A model generated the notes under the pieces. It searched no databases and was not told the origin of the DNA. It saw nothing but the letters and a program-made list of their open reading frames with translations. The position numbers and the translations under genes are program-made. Positions 25,394 to 35,985 of a stretch of DNA of 42,713 nucleotides are shown piece by piece. Within the stretch, counting starts at the first letter, position 1. Each line of letters starts with the position of its first letter. Source of the DNA: Acidobacteriota bacterium. GTDB lineage: Bacteria > Acidobacteriota > Thermoanaerobaculia > Thermoanaerobaculales > Sulfomarinibacteraceae. The DNA lies in NCBI GenBank assembly GCA_024641545.1, contig JAHECW010000006.1, forward strand, positions 23,142-65,854, in the 5' to 3' direction.

Positions 25394-26527
25394 GTGAAAC
25401 CCGCCGGCCTCTACATCCACGTTCCGTTCTGCTCGTCGGTCTGTCCCTACTGTGATTTCGCGGTCACCATCGCGGGTGCTGACCGGCGCAGCGCCTACCT
25501 CGACGCCCTTGACCGCGAGGTCGCCGGCTCCGCCGACCACGGGCTCCGCTTCGACACCGTCTACTTCGGCGGCGGGACGCCATCGAGCCTGGCCCCGGAT
25601 CAGCTGGCCCGGATCCTCGCGACGATCAACGCCAGGCTCGATCTCGCACCCGATGCGACCCGCCACATCGAGATCAACCCGGACGATGTCAGCCGCGCCG
25701 CGGCAGCCGCATGGCGCGAGCTTGATTTCACCTTCGCCAGTCTCGGCGTCCAGAGCTTCAGCGACGAGGTTCTCGGTTTCCTGGGCCGCAGGCACGGCGC
25801 CGCGGATGCTCGGCGGGCCGCCGGAACGCTCCTCGAGGCCGGTTTCACCACGGTCTCCGTCGACCTCATCTTCGGTCTTCCGGGGCAAACCGCCGATGAC
25901 TGGCGGCGGCAGCTCGAAACCGTCCTCGAGCTCGGGGTCCACCACCTCTCGTGCTACCAACTCACCATCCACGACGGAACCGTTTTCGGGCGCCGGCACG
26001 CCCTCGGCGAGCTCCGTGAGCTTGACGAAGACGGTCAGGCCGACCTCTATCTGATGACCCACGAGATTCTCGGCGGCGCCGGTTGGGAGGGTTACGAGGT
26101 CTCCAATTTTGCCGCCGGCGCCGATCACCGGTCGAGACACAACCGCAAGTACTGGGACCACACCCCGTACCTCGGGCTCGGCCCGTCGGCGCATAGCTTC
26201 GTCGGCCGCAGACGGTGGTGGAATCAGCGCAAGTCGAGGCTCTGGACCGCCGCCATCGAAGAAGACCGTTCCCCGATCGAGGGGCGGGAGACCCTGAGCG
26301 ACGCCGAGCTTTTCTTCGAGGCGGTGATGTTGGGTCTGAGAACCGCCGACGGCATCGACCGGGACGCACTCCAGCGGCGTTTCGGCGACGAGGTTGCCGC
26401 TTTCGACGAGCCCGCGGTCGAACGCCTCGCCGAATCGGGGCACCTCCTCGTCGATGGCGCTCGAATCCGACCCAGCTCCAAGGGGATGGCGGTCGCCGAG
26501 GGCCTCGTCCGCACTGTCCTTCCGTGA
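25394..26527 (+). CDS. hemW: Radical SAM protein HemW (heme chaperone-like)
   Basis: This is a 377-residue radical-SAM protein. The N-terminal GLYIHVPFCSSVCPYCDFAV has the C-X3-C-X2-C cluster motif followed by DF. YFGGGTPSSL, HIEINPDDV, LGVQSF and VDLIFGLPGQT are family blocks. The C-terminal HNRKYWDHTPYLGLGPSAHSF region is typical of HemW rather than the oxygen-independent coproporphyrinogen oxidase HemN. HemW binds heme and delivers it to membrane proteins. GTG at 25394 gives a normal N-terminus; GATAAT lies 7 nt upstream and an SD-like AGGGAGG abuts the start. GTG at 25379 is an alternative. Confidence 0.92.
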   Translation: MKPAGLYIHVPFCSSVCPYCDFAVTIAGADRRSAYLDALDREVAGSADHGLRFDTVYFGGGTPSSLAPDQLARILATINARLDLAPDATRHIEINPDDVSRAAAAAWRELDFTFASLGVQSFSDEVLGFLGRRHGAADARRAAGTLLEAGFTTVSVDLIFGLPGQTADDWRRQLETVLELGVHHLSCYQLTIHDGTVFGRRHALGELRELDEDGQADLYLMTHEILGGAGWEGYEVSNFAAGADHRSRHNRKYWDHTPYLGLGPSAHSFVGRRRWWNQRKSRLWTAAIEEDRSPIEGRETLSDAELFFEAVMLGLRTADGIDRDALQRRFGDEVAAFDEPAVERLAESGHLLVDGARIRPSSKGMAVAEGLVRTVLP

Positions 26528-26546
26528 CGAGCGTGGAACGCTCGTC
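26526..26546 (+). other. Perfect hairpin over the hemW stop
   Basis: GACGAGCG-TGGAA-CGCTCGTC is an exact 8-bp stem that begins within the hemW stop codon. No U-tract follows. It could be a 3'-end stabilising structure. Confidence 0.55.
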
Positions 26547-26640
26547 TCGTCCAATTCGTGGTGCAGATTTCCGCCCGTCCGACGGGTGGAAATGGGCGCC
26601 GCGAATTGGAAGCTCAACGGAACCGCCATCCAGTACGTAC

Positions 26641-26646
26641 TATCAT
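26641..26646 (+). promoter_or_regulatory. -10-like box (TATCAT) 12 nt before the PilT-like gene
   Basis: TATCAT, 6 nt, then ATG. No Shine-Dalgarno or convincing -35 is present, suggesting a leaderless transcript. Confidence 0.5.
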
Positions 26647-26652
26647 CGACCC

Positions 26653-27855
26653 ATGGGCGAACTGATTCCAGACCCCGAGCTCGAACGGATCATCCTCGAG
26701 ATGAACCGCGCAGCGAGCGCCGAACGCGGCGAGCCGGACGAGGCGCCGGCGTGGGACGGTCCTGATCTTCGAGAGGTCCACGGCGACGAAGCCCTCGACG
26801 TGATTCTCCGCGAGATGGTGCAGCGTCAGGCATCGGATCTCCTGCTCGTGCCGGATTCACGGCCGGTCGTCCGGATCGACGGCCGGCTCGAGACCCTGGC
26901 GCTCGCCGAGGTCACCGATGAGGCGATACGGGGGCACTTCACACCGCACCTCGGCCGCCGCGCTCAACGCGCCCTCGCCGAGCTGGGTTCGACCGATTTT
27001 TCGCTTCACCTCGCAGGTTCGAGCGAGCGGAAGTCCTGGCGCCTGCGGGTCAATCTCCAACGCCAGGGCGGCCGGCTGGCGGCGGCGATCCGCGCGTTGC
27101 CGCGGCGCGTTCCAAGCCTCGGAGAGCTCGCCCTTCCGCCGGCGCTGGGCGATCTGGCAACCAGCGCCAACGGCCTCGTTCTCGTCTGTGGTCCCACCGG
27201 TTCCGGCAAGTCGACGACCCTTGCCGCCATCCTCGATCGACTCAACCAGACCGAGTTCCGACACATCATCACGATCGAGGATCCGGTTGAGTACGAGCAC
27301 CGCAACACGCGCTCGGTCTTCGAGCAGGTCGAGGTCGGGAGCGACGCCCCCGAGTTCGCCCTCGCCTTGAGGGCGGCCCTCCGGCGCGACCCGGATGTGA
27401 TCCTGGTGGGGGAGATGCGCGATCTCGAGACGATCTCGACCGCCCTCACCGCGGCCGAGACCGGCCACCTGGTCCTCTCGACGCTGCACACCGCCGACAG
27501 CGCCCAGGCCATCCACCGGATCATCGACGTCTTCCCGGGGACGCAGCAGGAGCAGATCCGCCATCAACTCGCCCTTTCGCTGCGGGCGGTCGTGAGCCAA
27601 CAGCTGGTTCCCTCGGCGGCCGGCAGCGGGCGTGTGCCGGCGGTCGAGATCCTGCTCGCGACCTACCCGGTGCGCAACCACATCCGCCGCGGCAACATCG
27701 ACCGGCTCTACAACGAGATCATGGCGGGCCGCAGCCGCGGCATGCAGACCATGGAGCAGGCGCTCACCGATCTCGTGCGCACCGGTGTGATCTCGGTCGA
27801 TGAGGCGCAGGCCCGCTCGAGCCGCCCGGACGAGCTCAGCCGGATGCTCGGCTGA
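26653..27855 (+). CDS. PilT-type secretion/twitching ATPase
   Basis: This is a 400-residue hexameric ATPase of the type II/IV secretion superfamily. Walker A is VCGPTGSGKSTTLAA (near residue 180). The Asp box is IITIEDPVEYEH. Walker B is VILVGEMRDLETI. The His box is GHLVLSTLHTADS. The retraction-ATPase C-terminus is partly recognisable (EILLATYPVRNHIRRGNIDRLYNEIMAG, GMQTMEQAL), with the PilT AIRNLIRE site reading VRNHIRRG. The first 60 residues are an extra acidic extension. PilT powers pilus retraction. No other pilus gene is nearby, so the assignment to PilT rather than another paralogue (PilU, PilT2) is open. Confidence 0.9.
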   Translation: MGELIPDPELERIILEMNRAASAERGEPDEAPAWDGPDLREVHGDEALDVILREMVQRQASDLLLVPDSRPVVRIDGRLETLALAEVTDEAIRGHFTPHLGRRAQRALAELGSTDFSLHLAGSSERKSWRLRVNLQRQGGRLAAAIRALPRRVPSLGELALPPALGDLATSANGLVLVCGPTGSGKSTTLAAILDRLNQTEFRHIITIEDPVEYEHRNTRSVFEQVEVGSDAPEFALALRAALRRDPDVILVGEMRDLETISTALTAAETGHLVLSTLHTADSAQAIHRIIDVFPGTQQEQIRHQLALSLRAVVSQQLVPSAAGSGRVPAVEILLATYPVRNHIRRGNIDRLYNEIMAGRSRGMQTMEQALTDLVRTGVISVDEAQARSSRPDELSRMLG

Positions 27856-27912
27856 TCCCGTTCGTTCAATCCGTCGAGCGCAATAACGAGCGACGCTCCA
27901 CCTTCCCCCTGC

Positions 27913-27918
27913 TATCCT
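27913..27918 (+). promoter_or_regulatory. -10-like box (TATCCT) 12 nt before the fusion gene
   Basis: GCTATCCT, 6 nt, then GTG. There is no Shine-Dalgarno. Confidence 0.5.
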
Positions 27919-27924
27919 GACGGG

Positions 27925-30099
27925 GTGCGGGAAACCGACCTCTTTGAGACGTTTGCCGGCCGCGGCCTGTATGGTGAAATCGCCCGCTTTCACCGCCCCG
28001 ACGATGTCGTCGCCGAGATCGAAAGGCTGATCGACCCCGCATCCGCAACGGCCACCATCCACTGGGGTCGCAACTACCTTTACACGGCCGACATGACGAC
28101 ACCGGACGGCGTCGTTCCGGTGGTGGTCAAACAGTTCCGCAACCAGGGCTGGCGGAAGAAGCTCGAGCGCCGTTTCCGCGGCAGCAAGGCGACCCGCAGC
28201 TGGCGGGTGGCGAAGGAGCTGCTGCGGACCGGGATCGAGACCCCGGAGCCCATCGCCCTCGTCGAGTCCGACCGCCTCGACGGCCCCTCGTTCTTCATCG
28301 CCCGCCTGCTCGAGAGCCCGTGCGAGGTCCGCCAGTTCTTCCGCCGTCTCAACCACGAACCCGACCCGGGGCGGTTTCCCGACGTCGAGCCGCTCGCCTT
28401 TCTCGAGCAGCTCGGGCGCCACGCGCGCAGCCTCCACGACGCCGGCATTGTCTACCGCGATCTTTCGATGGGCAATGTTCTTGCGATCTCCGACGGTCCG
28501 GAGCCCGTGCTCTCGGTCGTCGATTTCAACCGCGCCCGGATCCACCAGCAACCCGGGGTCTACCGCCGGACCCGCGACATCTGCCGCCAGCCCGTGGTCG
28601 AGCCCGAACACCGGGCCGCATTCCTCAAGGGTTACTGGGGAAAGGTGCCGTCCCGCCGGTCACTCAAGTGGCGGCTCTTCGGCCTCAGCGTCGATGCGTA
28701 CATCACCAAGCACGTGGTCAAGAGGTGGTTGCGGAGCCACAGGCTGCGCCGCCAACACGCTCACCGGGACGGCCACCACGACCACATCCCGCCGGCCCCC
28801 GAGCGCGCCGGGAAGCGTGACCTCGCGGTCTGGGACCATCTCTCGGATCAGCCCCACCAACACGCCGGCCGCTGGTCCAAGCTTGGAATCCGGTTGATGG
28901 ACAGTCCGCATCACGCCGCCGATTTCGCCGTGGTGGCCGCGTCGACGCCGAGGATCTGGACCCGCTTTCGAAAGCTGCAACGCGAGCTCCACGCCGATCC
29001 TGTGGTCATCGACGGCATCGGGATCTGTCTGCGCCCGTGGGACGACAACCCCGAAGCACACCTCAGCGCGGTCGAGGCGCTGGGATTGAAGAAGATCCTC
29101 ATCCGTCTCCACCCGTGGCAGACAAACCACGACACCGAGGAGGCTCTTGCGGCGGAGCTTCACAGCCGGGGCTACGACCTCACGTTCGCCCTGCCGCAGA
29201 TCCGCGACCTGGTCACCGATCTGCCGCGCTGGCGCGCTGCGGTCGAGGAGCTCGGCGCGCGCTTCGCACCTTACGGAACCCGCTTCCAGATCGGCCAGGC
29301 CGTCAACCGCAGCAAGTGGGGGATCTGGAGTCGAAACGAGTACGTCCGCCTCTTCCGGACCGCGGCCGAGGTCCTGCGCCGGATCGACGGCATCGAACTG
29401 CTCGGTCCGGCGGTCATCGACTTCGAGTTCCAGATCACCGCCGCCGTCGCCAACCACCGGGCCGAGGGCCTCGACTTCGATATCCTGGCAAGCCTGCTCT
29501 ATGTCGACCGCCGCGGGGCTCCGGAAAACCGCCAGCTCGGTTTTAATACCATCGACAAGGTCCTGTTGCTCAAGGCCATCGCCGAGACCTCCCGCAATAC
29601 GACGAGCCGGAGCTGGATCACCGAGGTCAACTGGCCGTTGGCCGAGGGCCCGCACTCGCCGGCGGGCAAGACCGTCGCCGTCAGCGAGGAGGCCCAGGCC
29701 GACTACCTGGTCCGCTACTACCTCGAGACCCTGGCCAGCGGCGCCGTCGAACGGGTCTATTGGTGGCGGATGGTCGCCCGGGGCTATGGCCTCATCGCCC
29801 CGGAACCGGACGGCTCCCTGCACCGCCGTCCGTCGTGGCACGCGCTGAAGACCCTCAACGACGAGCTCGACGGCGCGACCTTCACCGGCTGTCTTCCGTC
29901 GCCGGAGGACACCTTCCTCTACCGGTTCGCGCGCAAGGGCGAGACCGTGGTCGTCGCCTGGAGCCTCCGGGCGGGCGGCGCCGCCGATCTGCCCGGACCC
30001 GTCCGGCGGGCCGTCACCCGAGACGGCGCCGAGATCAAGCCGCCGAAGGGCACCGCGGTCACCACCACACCCTCCCCGGTCTACTACCTCCTCGGGTAG
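27925..30099 (+). CDS. Fusion: LPS-kinase-like domain + clan-A glycoside-hydrolase-like domain
   Basis: This is a 724-residue protein with no signal peptide or membrane helix. The N-terminal part (about 1-260) is a kinase fold of the InaA/WaaP/Kdo-kinase type. It has VVVKQF (ATP lysine), ARSLHDAGIVYRDLSMGNVLA (catalytic Asp and Asn) and SVVDFNRARI in the DFG position. A His/Arg-rich linker (near 265-300) follows. The C-terminal 420 residues look like a TIM barrel plus C-terminal strands of a clan-A glycosidase: VVIDGIGICLRPW, KKILIRLHPW, FQIGQAVNRSKWG, SWITEVNWPL (nucleophile-like Glu), VYWWRMVARGYGLI and the closing WHALKTLNDELDGATF. The likely theme is modification of LPS or another surface glycan on the cytoplasmic side. 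The exact sugar acceptor is unknown. I do not know this architecture as a named family. Confidence 0.78.
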   Translation: MRETDLFETFAGRGLYGEIARFHRPDDVVAEIERLIDPASATATIHWGRNYLYTADMTTPDGVVPVVVKQFRNQGWRKKLERRFRGSKATRSWRVAKELLRTGIETPEPIALVESDRLDGPSFFIARLLESPCEVRQFFRRLNHEPDPGRFPDVEPLAFLEQLGRHARSLHDAGIVYRDLSMGNVLAISDGPEPVLSVVDFNRARIHQQPGVYRRTRDICRQPVVEPEHRAAFLKGYWGKVPSRRSLKWRLFGLSVDAYITKHVVKRWLRSHRLRRQHAHRDGHHDHIPPAPERAGKRDLAVWDHLSDQPHQHAGRWSKLGIRLMDSPHHAADFAVVAASTPRIWTRFRKLQRELHADPVVIDGIGICLRPWDDNPEAHLSAVEALGLKKILIRLHPWQTNHDTEEALAAELHSRGYDLTFALPQIRDLVTDLPRWRAAVEELGARFAPYGTRFQIGQAVNRSKWGIWSRNEYVRLFRTAAEVLRRIDGIELLGPAVIDFEFQITAAVANHRAEGLDFDILASLLYVDRRGAPENRQLGFNTIDKVLLLKAIAETSRNTTSRSWITEVNWPLAEGPHSPAGKTVAVSEEAQADYLVRYYLETLASGAVERVYWWRMVARGYGLIAPEPDGSLHRRPSWHALKTLNDELDGATFTGCLPSPEDTFLYRFARKGETVVVAWSLRAGGAADLPGPVRRAVTRDGAEIKPPKGTAVTTTPSPVYYLLG

Positions 30100-30117
30100 G
30101 GCGGGCGGCGGCCCGCC
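30100..30117 (+). terminator. Hairpin after the fusion gene
   Basis: GGCGGGC-GGCG-GCCCGCC is a perfect 7-bp stem immediately after the TAG. There is no T-run, so termination is only possible, not shown. Confidence 0.4.
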
Positions 30118-30257
30118 TTGAGGACCTCCCGGCGACTTCGATGCACATCCGGGTCGAACATCACCACACGAAACCCGCCGATCGCGCCTTGCAGGAGGAA
30201 ACGTTGGTGGGGGGCGCCACCGGCGGGAGCGATCAGGCCGGTACGGATGCCGGACCT

Positions 30258-31865
30258 TCAGGGCGCCACCCGTCCTCTCGGTCGCCGCGGCGCGGGCGAC
30301 ACCATCGGCTCCCACGTGAAGCTGATTTCCTCGACGACCGGCGATGCTGCCTCGCTCGTCGACTCGAGGAGAATGCGGTACTGCAGATAGCGGGTGCCGC
30401 GGGGCAGTCCCGAGCAACCCGCTCCAGACACCACGGGCAACCACGTCCCCATCCGGTCCGGGTCGCGCGACGCACGCGCCTCCACCGTCATCGCCGTCGA
30501 ACCCGGCATGACAACCCGCCAGTCACAGCCGACCCAGTCCACGGGCCCGCCGCAGTCGAGGATCGACGACGTCAGCGACCCGTGTTCCGCAAAATCCCCG
30601 ACCCGCCACCAGGCGAGCGCACCGAGATCCCACGATGAGCCCAGCACGTCCTGACTCCCGTTGCCGTCAACGTCGGCCACGTGCACCGAGCTCGACTGGT
30701 CGAAGCCGAGGTCGATATTTCGAAATTCCCAGGCCGCACCCCGTCCGTCGAGGTTCTCGAACCAGGCCATGCGCCCGGACCCGTCCCACCCGGCGCCCGC
30801 GACGTCGAGATCGCCGTCGCCGTCGAGATCGCCCGCCACGGCCGAGACCGCGCCGGAGAGCGAGGTGGTGATCACGGTTTTCCGCCACGACGTCTGACCC
30901 GCCCCGTCGTTGCGCCACCAGGCGACCTGGCGAAGATCCATGGCCGCGCCGATGACGTCGATCCAACCGTCGTCGTCGACATCGGCGGCGTGAACCCAGT
31001 GGGCTCCGACGAAACCCTCGCCGATGATTTCGCCGGTCCACTCGATGGGATCGCCGCCGTCGTTGCGCCACCAGGCGACCTGCCGGCCGTGCCACGCCAC
31101 CCCGAAGACATCGAGATCGCCGTCGAGGTCGACATCGGCGACGGCCACCTTGGTCGGGTAGTCGAAGCCGGAGGCGACGACGAGCTTCTGCCAGGCGGTT
31201 CCGGCGCCGCCGTCGTTGCGCCACCAGAGGATCTCGTCGTTTACGAACGACACCCCGATCACGTCCGTGTCGCCGTCGCCGTCGAGATCGGCGGCGGCGA
31301 GGTCGTGTGCGCCGGGAACGTCGTCGTCGATGGAAAACCGCGACCACCCGGGCGGGCTGCCGCCGAGATTGCGCCACCACGCCACCTCGGCGCCGGCGGC
31401 GCTGCCGCCGAGAATATCGGGTAGCCCGTCGCCGTCGAGATCCGCCACCGACACCGCCAGCGCCTCGTCAAACCCACCGTCGATGACCTGACGCTCCCAC
31501 GAGGGGGGAGAACCGCCGTCGTTGATGAAGGCGATGAGTTGGTCGCCGTGGTAGGCGTTGCCGAGCACGTCCGTGTCTCCGTCGAGATCGATGTCGGCGG
31601 CGTAGACCTTGATCGCGCCCTCCGCTTCACCCGGAAGGGCGGCGCGAGTCGGATTCGCCACCGGCGAGGTCGCCAGGGCGATCTGACCGGGGATCGCGCG
31701 CCAGGCGGCGGCGTCGGTGGAATCGAATCCCGCACCCCACTCGATCACGGGTCCTTCGAGCCCCGGCCCGCCCGACCAGTCGCTCTGGGTCGCCGTCACT
31801 TCAGTCGCGGCCGCCGCTGGAGCAAGACCGGCAATGATCACCAGCGAAAGAAGTCGACCCTTCAT
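30258..31865 (-). CDS. Secreted FG-GAP/VCBS seven-bladed propeller protein
   Basis: From MKGRLLSLVIIAGLAPAAAA (signal peptide) this is 535 residues. The start has GGAGG 5 nt upstream; the ORF-track start 58 codons earlier is not a signal peptide. Seven FG-GAP blades are visible, each with a calcium-loop motif such as VYAADIDLDGDTDVLG, VSVADLDGDGLPDILG, VAVADVDLDGDLDVFG and VHVADVDGNGSQDVLG, with AWWRNDGG between them. This predicts a seven-bladed Ca2+-binding beta-propeller. The last 110 residues (SSILDCGGPVDWVGCDWRV, GTRYLQYRILLES, VEEISFTWEP) form a jelly-roll-like module that often follows such propellers. It is probably cell-surface or extracellular; the ligand is unknown. Confidence 0.92.
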   Translation of the reverse strand: MKGRLLSLVIIAGLAPAAAATEVTATQSDWSGGPGLEGPVIEWGAGFDSTDAAAWRAIPGQIALATSPVANPTRAALPGEAEGAIKVYAADIDLDGDTDVLGNAYHGDQLIAFINDGGSPPSWERQVIDGGFDEALAVSVADLDGDGLPDILGGSAAGAEVAWWRNLGGSPPGWSRFSIDDDVPGAHDLAAADLDGDGDTDVIGVSFVNDEILWWRNDGGAGTAWQKLVVASGFDYPTKVAVADVDLDGDLDVFGVAWHGRQVAWWRNDGGDPIEWTGEIIGEGFVGAHWVHAADVDDDGWIDVIGAAMDLRQVAWWRNDGAGQTSWRKTVITTSLSGAVSAVAGDLDGDGDLDVAGAGWDGSGRMAWFENLDGRGAAWEFRNIDLGFDQSSSVHVADVDGNGSQDVLGSSWDLGALAWWRVGDFAEHGSLTSSILDCGGPVDWVGCDWRVVMPGSTAMTVEARASRDPDRMGTWLPVVSGAGCSGLPRGTRYLQYRILLESTSEAASPVVEEISFTWEPMVSPAPRRPRGRVAP

Positions 31866-32239
31866 CTCTGCCTCCGATCGGGCGGATCGAGTCCGCCCGC
31901 CGCGATTCGGGCTCGGCAACGACTGTGGCGGCATTGTCGGTCGTTCGCGAAGACATTGCTCAGAAACGCCGCGACTTTTGCAAGGTTTGACGTCGTCGGC
32001 CGTGGTCCCACACGACCGAGGCCGCGCTTCGGAAGGCATCGGTAAGGCGCGTGCCGAGCCTCCGGCGGGTTGGCACCTCCAACTCGTGCAGAGAGGAGAT
32101 TGATCATGGGATCAGCAGGTGATCTGACCCGCGGCGGTTTCAAGTCGAAGCCCTCGATCCGGGACGCGGAGTTCGCAAACCCGGCCCGCTTGACGAATTC
32201 TCAGGTCCTGCCAGGATGCTCACTGGACGGAGCATCGAA
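31866..32239. other. Divergent intergenic region with leader hairpin
   Basis: This 374-nt gap lies between the leftward propeller gene and the rightward tex. A perfect 7-bp hairpin GGGCGGA-TCGAG-TCCGCCC (31880-31898) sits in the leader of the propeller gene, 4 nt before its GGAGG. TTGACG at 32190 is a possible -35 for tex with GATGCT downstream at a long spacing. No gene is supported; the ATG at 32106 is discussed under rejected items. Confidence 0.55.
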
Positions 32240-34420
<2,181 letters not shown>

Positions 34421-34443
34421 ACCCGCAAAACGCGCTGGGATCG

Positions 34444-34460
34444 GCGGTCACTTTGACCGC
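34444..34460. terminator. Hairpin between convergent genes
   Basis: GCGGTCA-CTT-TGACCGC is a perfect 7-bp stem between tex and the leftward membrane protein. There is no T-run on either side, so it is a weak candidate for a bidirectional terminator. Confidence 0.35.
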
Positions 34461-34483
34461 GGTCCTGGGCCGGTCTGAAGCCC

Positions 34484-34843
34484 TCACGATGTCTCGGCGC
34501 TCAGCGCAACGGCGGTCCAGACCGCCGTCGCTGCGTCGATGAGCCCGAACAGGATGAGAACCGGCGGGGCGAAGCCGAGCACGACGAACGCGATGAAGAA
34601 CAACAACACCGCGAACCTCCCCGCTACAGTGGCTCGAAGAAACGGCGTCAGCCCGTGACGGGCCGCGGTGGAGTAGTAGTACCCGAGGATCACCACGAGC
34701 ATGCCCACCACCCGGATCCAGACCTCGTCGGTCTCCGGAATCCGGAACAACGAGAGCAGGAGGTTCGGAGCGGAGACGAGCACCAAACCGAGCACGTAGA
34801 GATAGATGGAGAAGACAAAGACGCTGAAGGCGGCACTTTTCAT
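34484..34843 (-). CDS. Small four-helix membrane protein of unknown function
   Basis: From MKSAAFSVFVFSIYLYVLGLVLVSAPN this is 119 residues. GGGAG lies 9 nt upstream of this ATG. The ORF-track start 29 codons earlier is hydrophilic and unlikely. Four transmembrane helices are visible (near 6-26, 44-62, 72-92 and 95-115), with YYYSTAARHGLTPFLRATVAGR in the cytoplasmic or periplasmic loop. I do not recognise the family and there is no catalytic residue pattern. It is encoded on the same strand as the rhodanese lipoprotein with a 164-nt gap. Confidence 0.75.
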   Translation of the reverse strand: MKSAAFSVFVFSIYLYVLGLVLVSAPNLLLSLFRIPETDEVWIRVVGMLVVILGYYYSTAARHGLTPFLRATVAGRFAVLLFFIAFVVLGFAPPVLILFGLIDAATAVWTAVALSAETS

Positions 34844-35007
34844 GGCTCTGCTCCCGACGAGGTGATGCTCGACTCTCTCACGGATCGGCAAAACGGGTTC
34901 CCGCCCGGCTCCGGACTTCCGGCCGGACATCCCGCGACCCGCGCCCGCGGCGGCTCCGTTCGAGCCGTCCTGCGACGCGCCGCAGCAGCGTTTTCCTCAC
35001 GATGGAC

Positions 35008-35985
35008 TCAGGGAGCGCCGACCACCATCGGGTTGGCGGGGTCCGCCGCCCACTCCTGGAGCGAGGCGGTGTAGACAGCGACATCGGTGTAGCCGAGACG
35101 GGTCATGACGAAGGCGGTCGACGAGGCCGCGATCCCCCCGCCGCAGTAGGTGATGGCACGGGCCTCGCGGTCGTCGCCGAAGAGCGCCGCGAGCTCTTCG
35201 TTCGGCTTGTAGCGGCCGTTTTCGTCGAGCAGCGCCGTGACGGGGACATTCTCTGCGCTGGGGATGTGGCCGAGCCGGCCATACATGGTCATCTCGCCCC
35301 GGAAATGGGGTTCGGGCATGGCGTCGATGATCGCAACCGCGTCGTCGTCGATGGCGGCGAAGACCTCGTCCCGGTCGGCGATCAACTCCGGTCGGGGTGC
35401 CGGCGTGAGCGTTCTCACCGGTTCGCCGGCCGGATCGGTTGACAGCGCTCGGCCCTCGGCCGTCCAGGCCCCCAGGCCGCCGTCGAGCACCGCCGCCCGG
35501 TCGAACCCGGCCCAGCGCAGCATCCACCAGACCCGCGCCGCCCAGGCCGACATGCTCGCGTCATAGAGCACCACGCGGGTATCGTCACCGACGCCGAGTG
35601 CGCCCATGACGGCGGCGAACCTCTCCGGTGTCGGCAGCGCATATTCGTACGGGCTGTCGCCGTCGGCGAGATCGCCCATCAGATCCGCAAACCCGGCGGT
35701 CGGGATGTGACCGGCCTCATAGCCGGCCCGACCGCTCTTGATCGCGAGGCCGCCGTCCTCGCCCCGCTCCACGCTGACGGTGCAGTCGAGCACCACCAGA
35801 TCGGGGTCGTCCAGGTGCTCGCTCAGCCATTGCGCCGTCACCAGCGTGTCCATCGGCGGCGCCGGCTGGACGGCTTCCCGGGTTGTCGTGACGTCGGGCG
35901 GCGACTGGGGGCCGGCGCAGCCGATCGTCACCGCCACGAACGCGATCAGAAGAACGACGTTCCGCGAACACTGATGGAAACCCAT
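35008..35985 (-). CDS. Two-domain rhodanese (sulfurtransferase) lipoprotein
   Basis: This is a 325-residue protein. A hydrophobic start (VVLLIAFVAVTIGC) ends in a lipobox IGC-A, so a lipid-anchored, exported protein is predicted. It has two rhodanese domains in tandem: an inactive-type N-terminal domain (VVLDCTVSVERG..., VVLYDASMSAWAARVWWMLRWAGF, VLDGGLGAW) and a C-terminal catalytic domain with TYCGGGIAASSTAFVM holding the active-site Cys. SseA-like enzymes carry CGSGVTA, so CGGGIAA is a variant that may change sulfur-acceptor preference. The start at MGFHQCSRN has GGAGG about 5 nt upstream. Periplasmic thiosulfate or sulfide-related sulfur transfer is the likely role. Confidence 0.9.
   Translation of the reverse strand: MGFHQCSRNVVLLIAFVAVTIGCAGPQSPPDVTTTREAVQPAPPMDTLVTAQWLSEHLDDPDLVVLDCTVSVERGEDGGLAIKSGRAGYEAGHIPTAGFADLMGDLADGDSPYEYALPTPERFAAVMGALGVGDDTRVVLYDASMSAWAARVWWMLRWAGFDRAAVLDGGLGAWTAEGRALSTDPAGEPVRTLTPAPRPELIADRDEVFAAIDDDAVAIIDAMPEPHFRGEMTMYGRLGHIPSAENVPVTALLDENGRYKPNEELAALFGDDREARAITYCGGGIAASSTAFVMTRLGYTDVAVYTASLQEWAADPANPMVVGAP

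Noticed and set aside
30118-30257. In-frame open sequence after the stop of the propeller gene (LIAPAGGAPHQRF... GGFRVVMFDPDV)
   Set aside because: It could be a lost C-terminal extension, but it is only about 45 codons and open frames of that size are common by chance here. No motif supports it.
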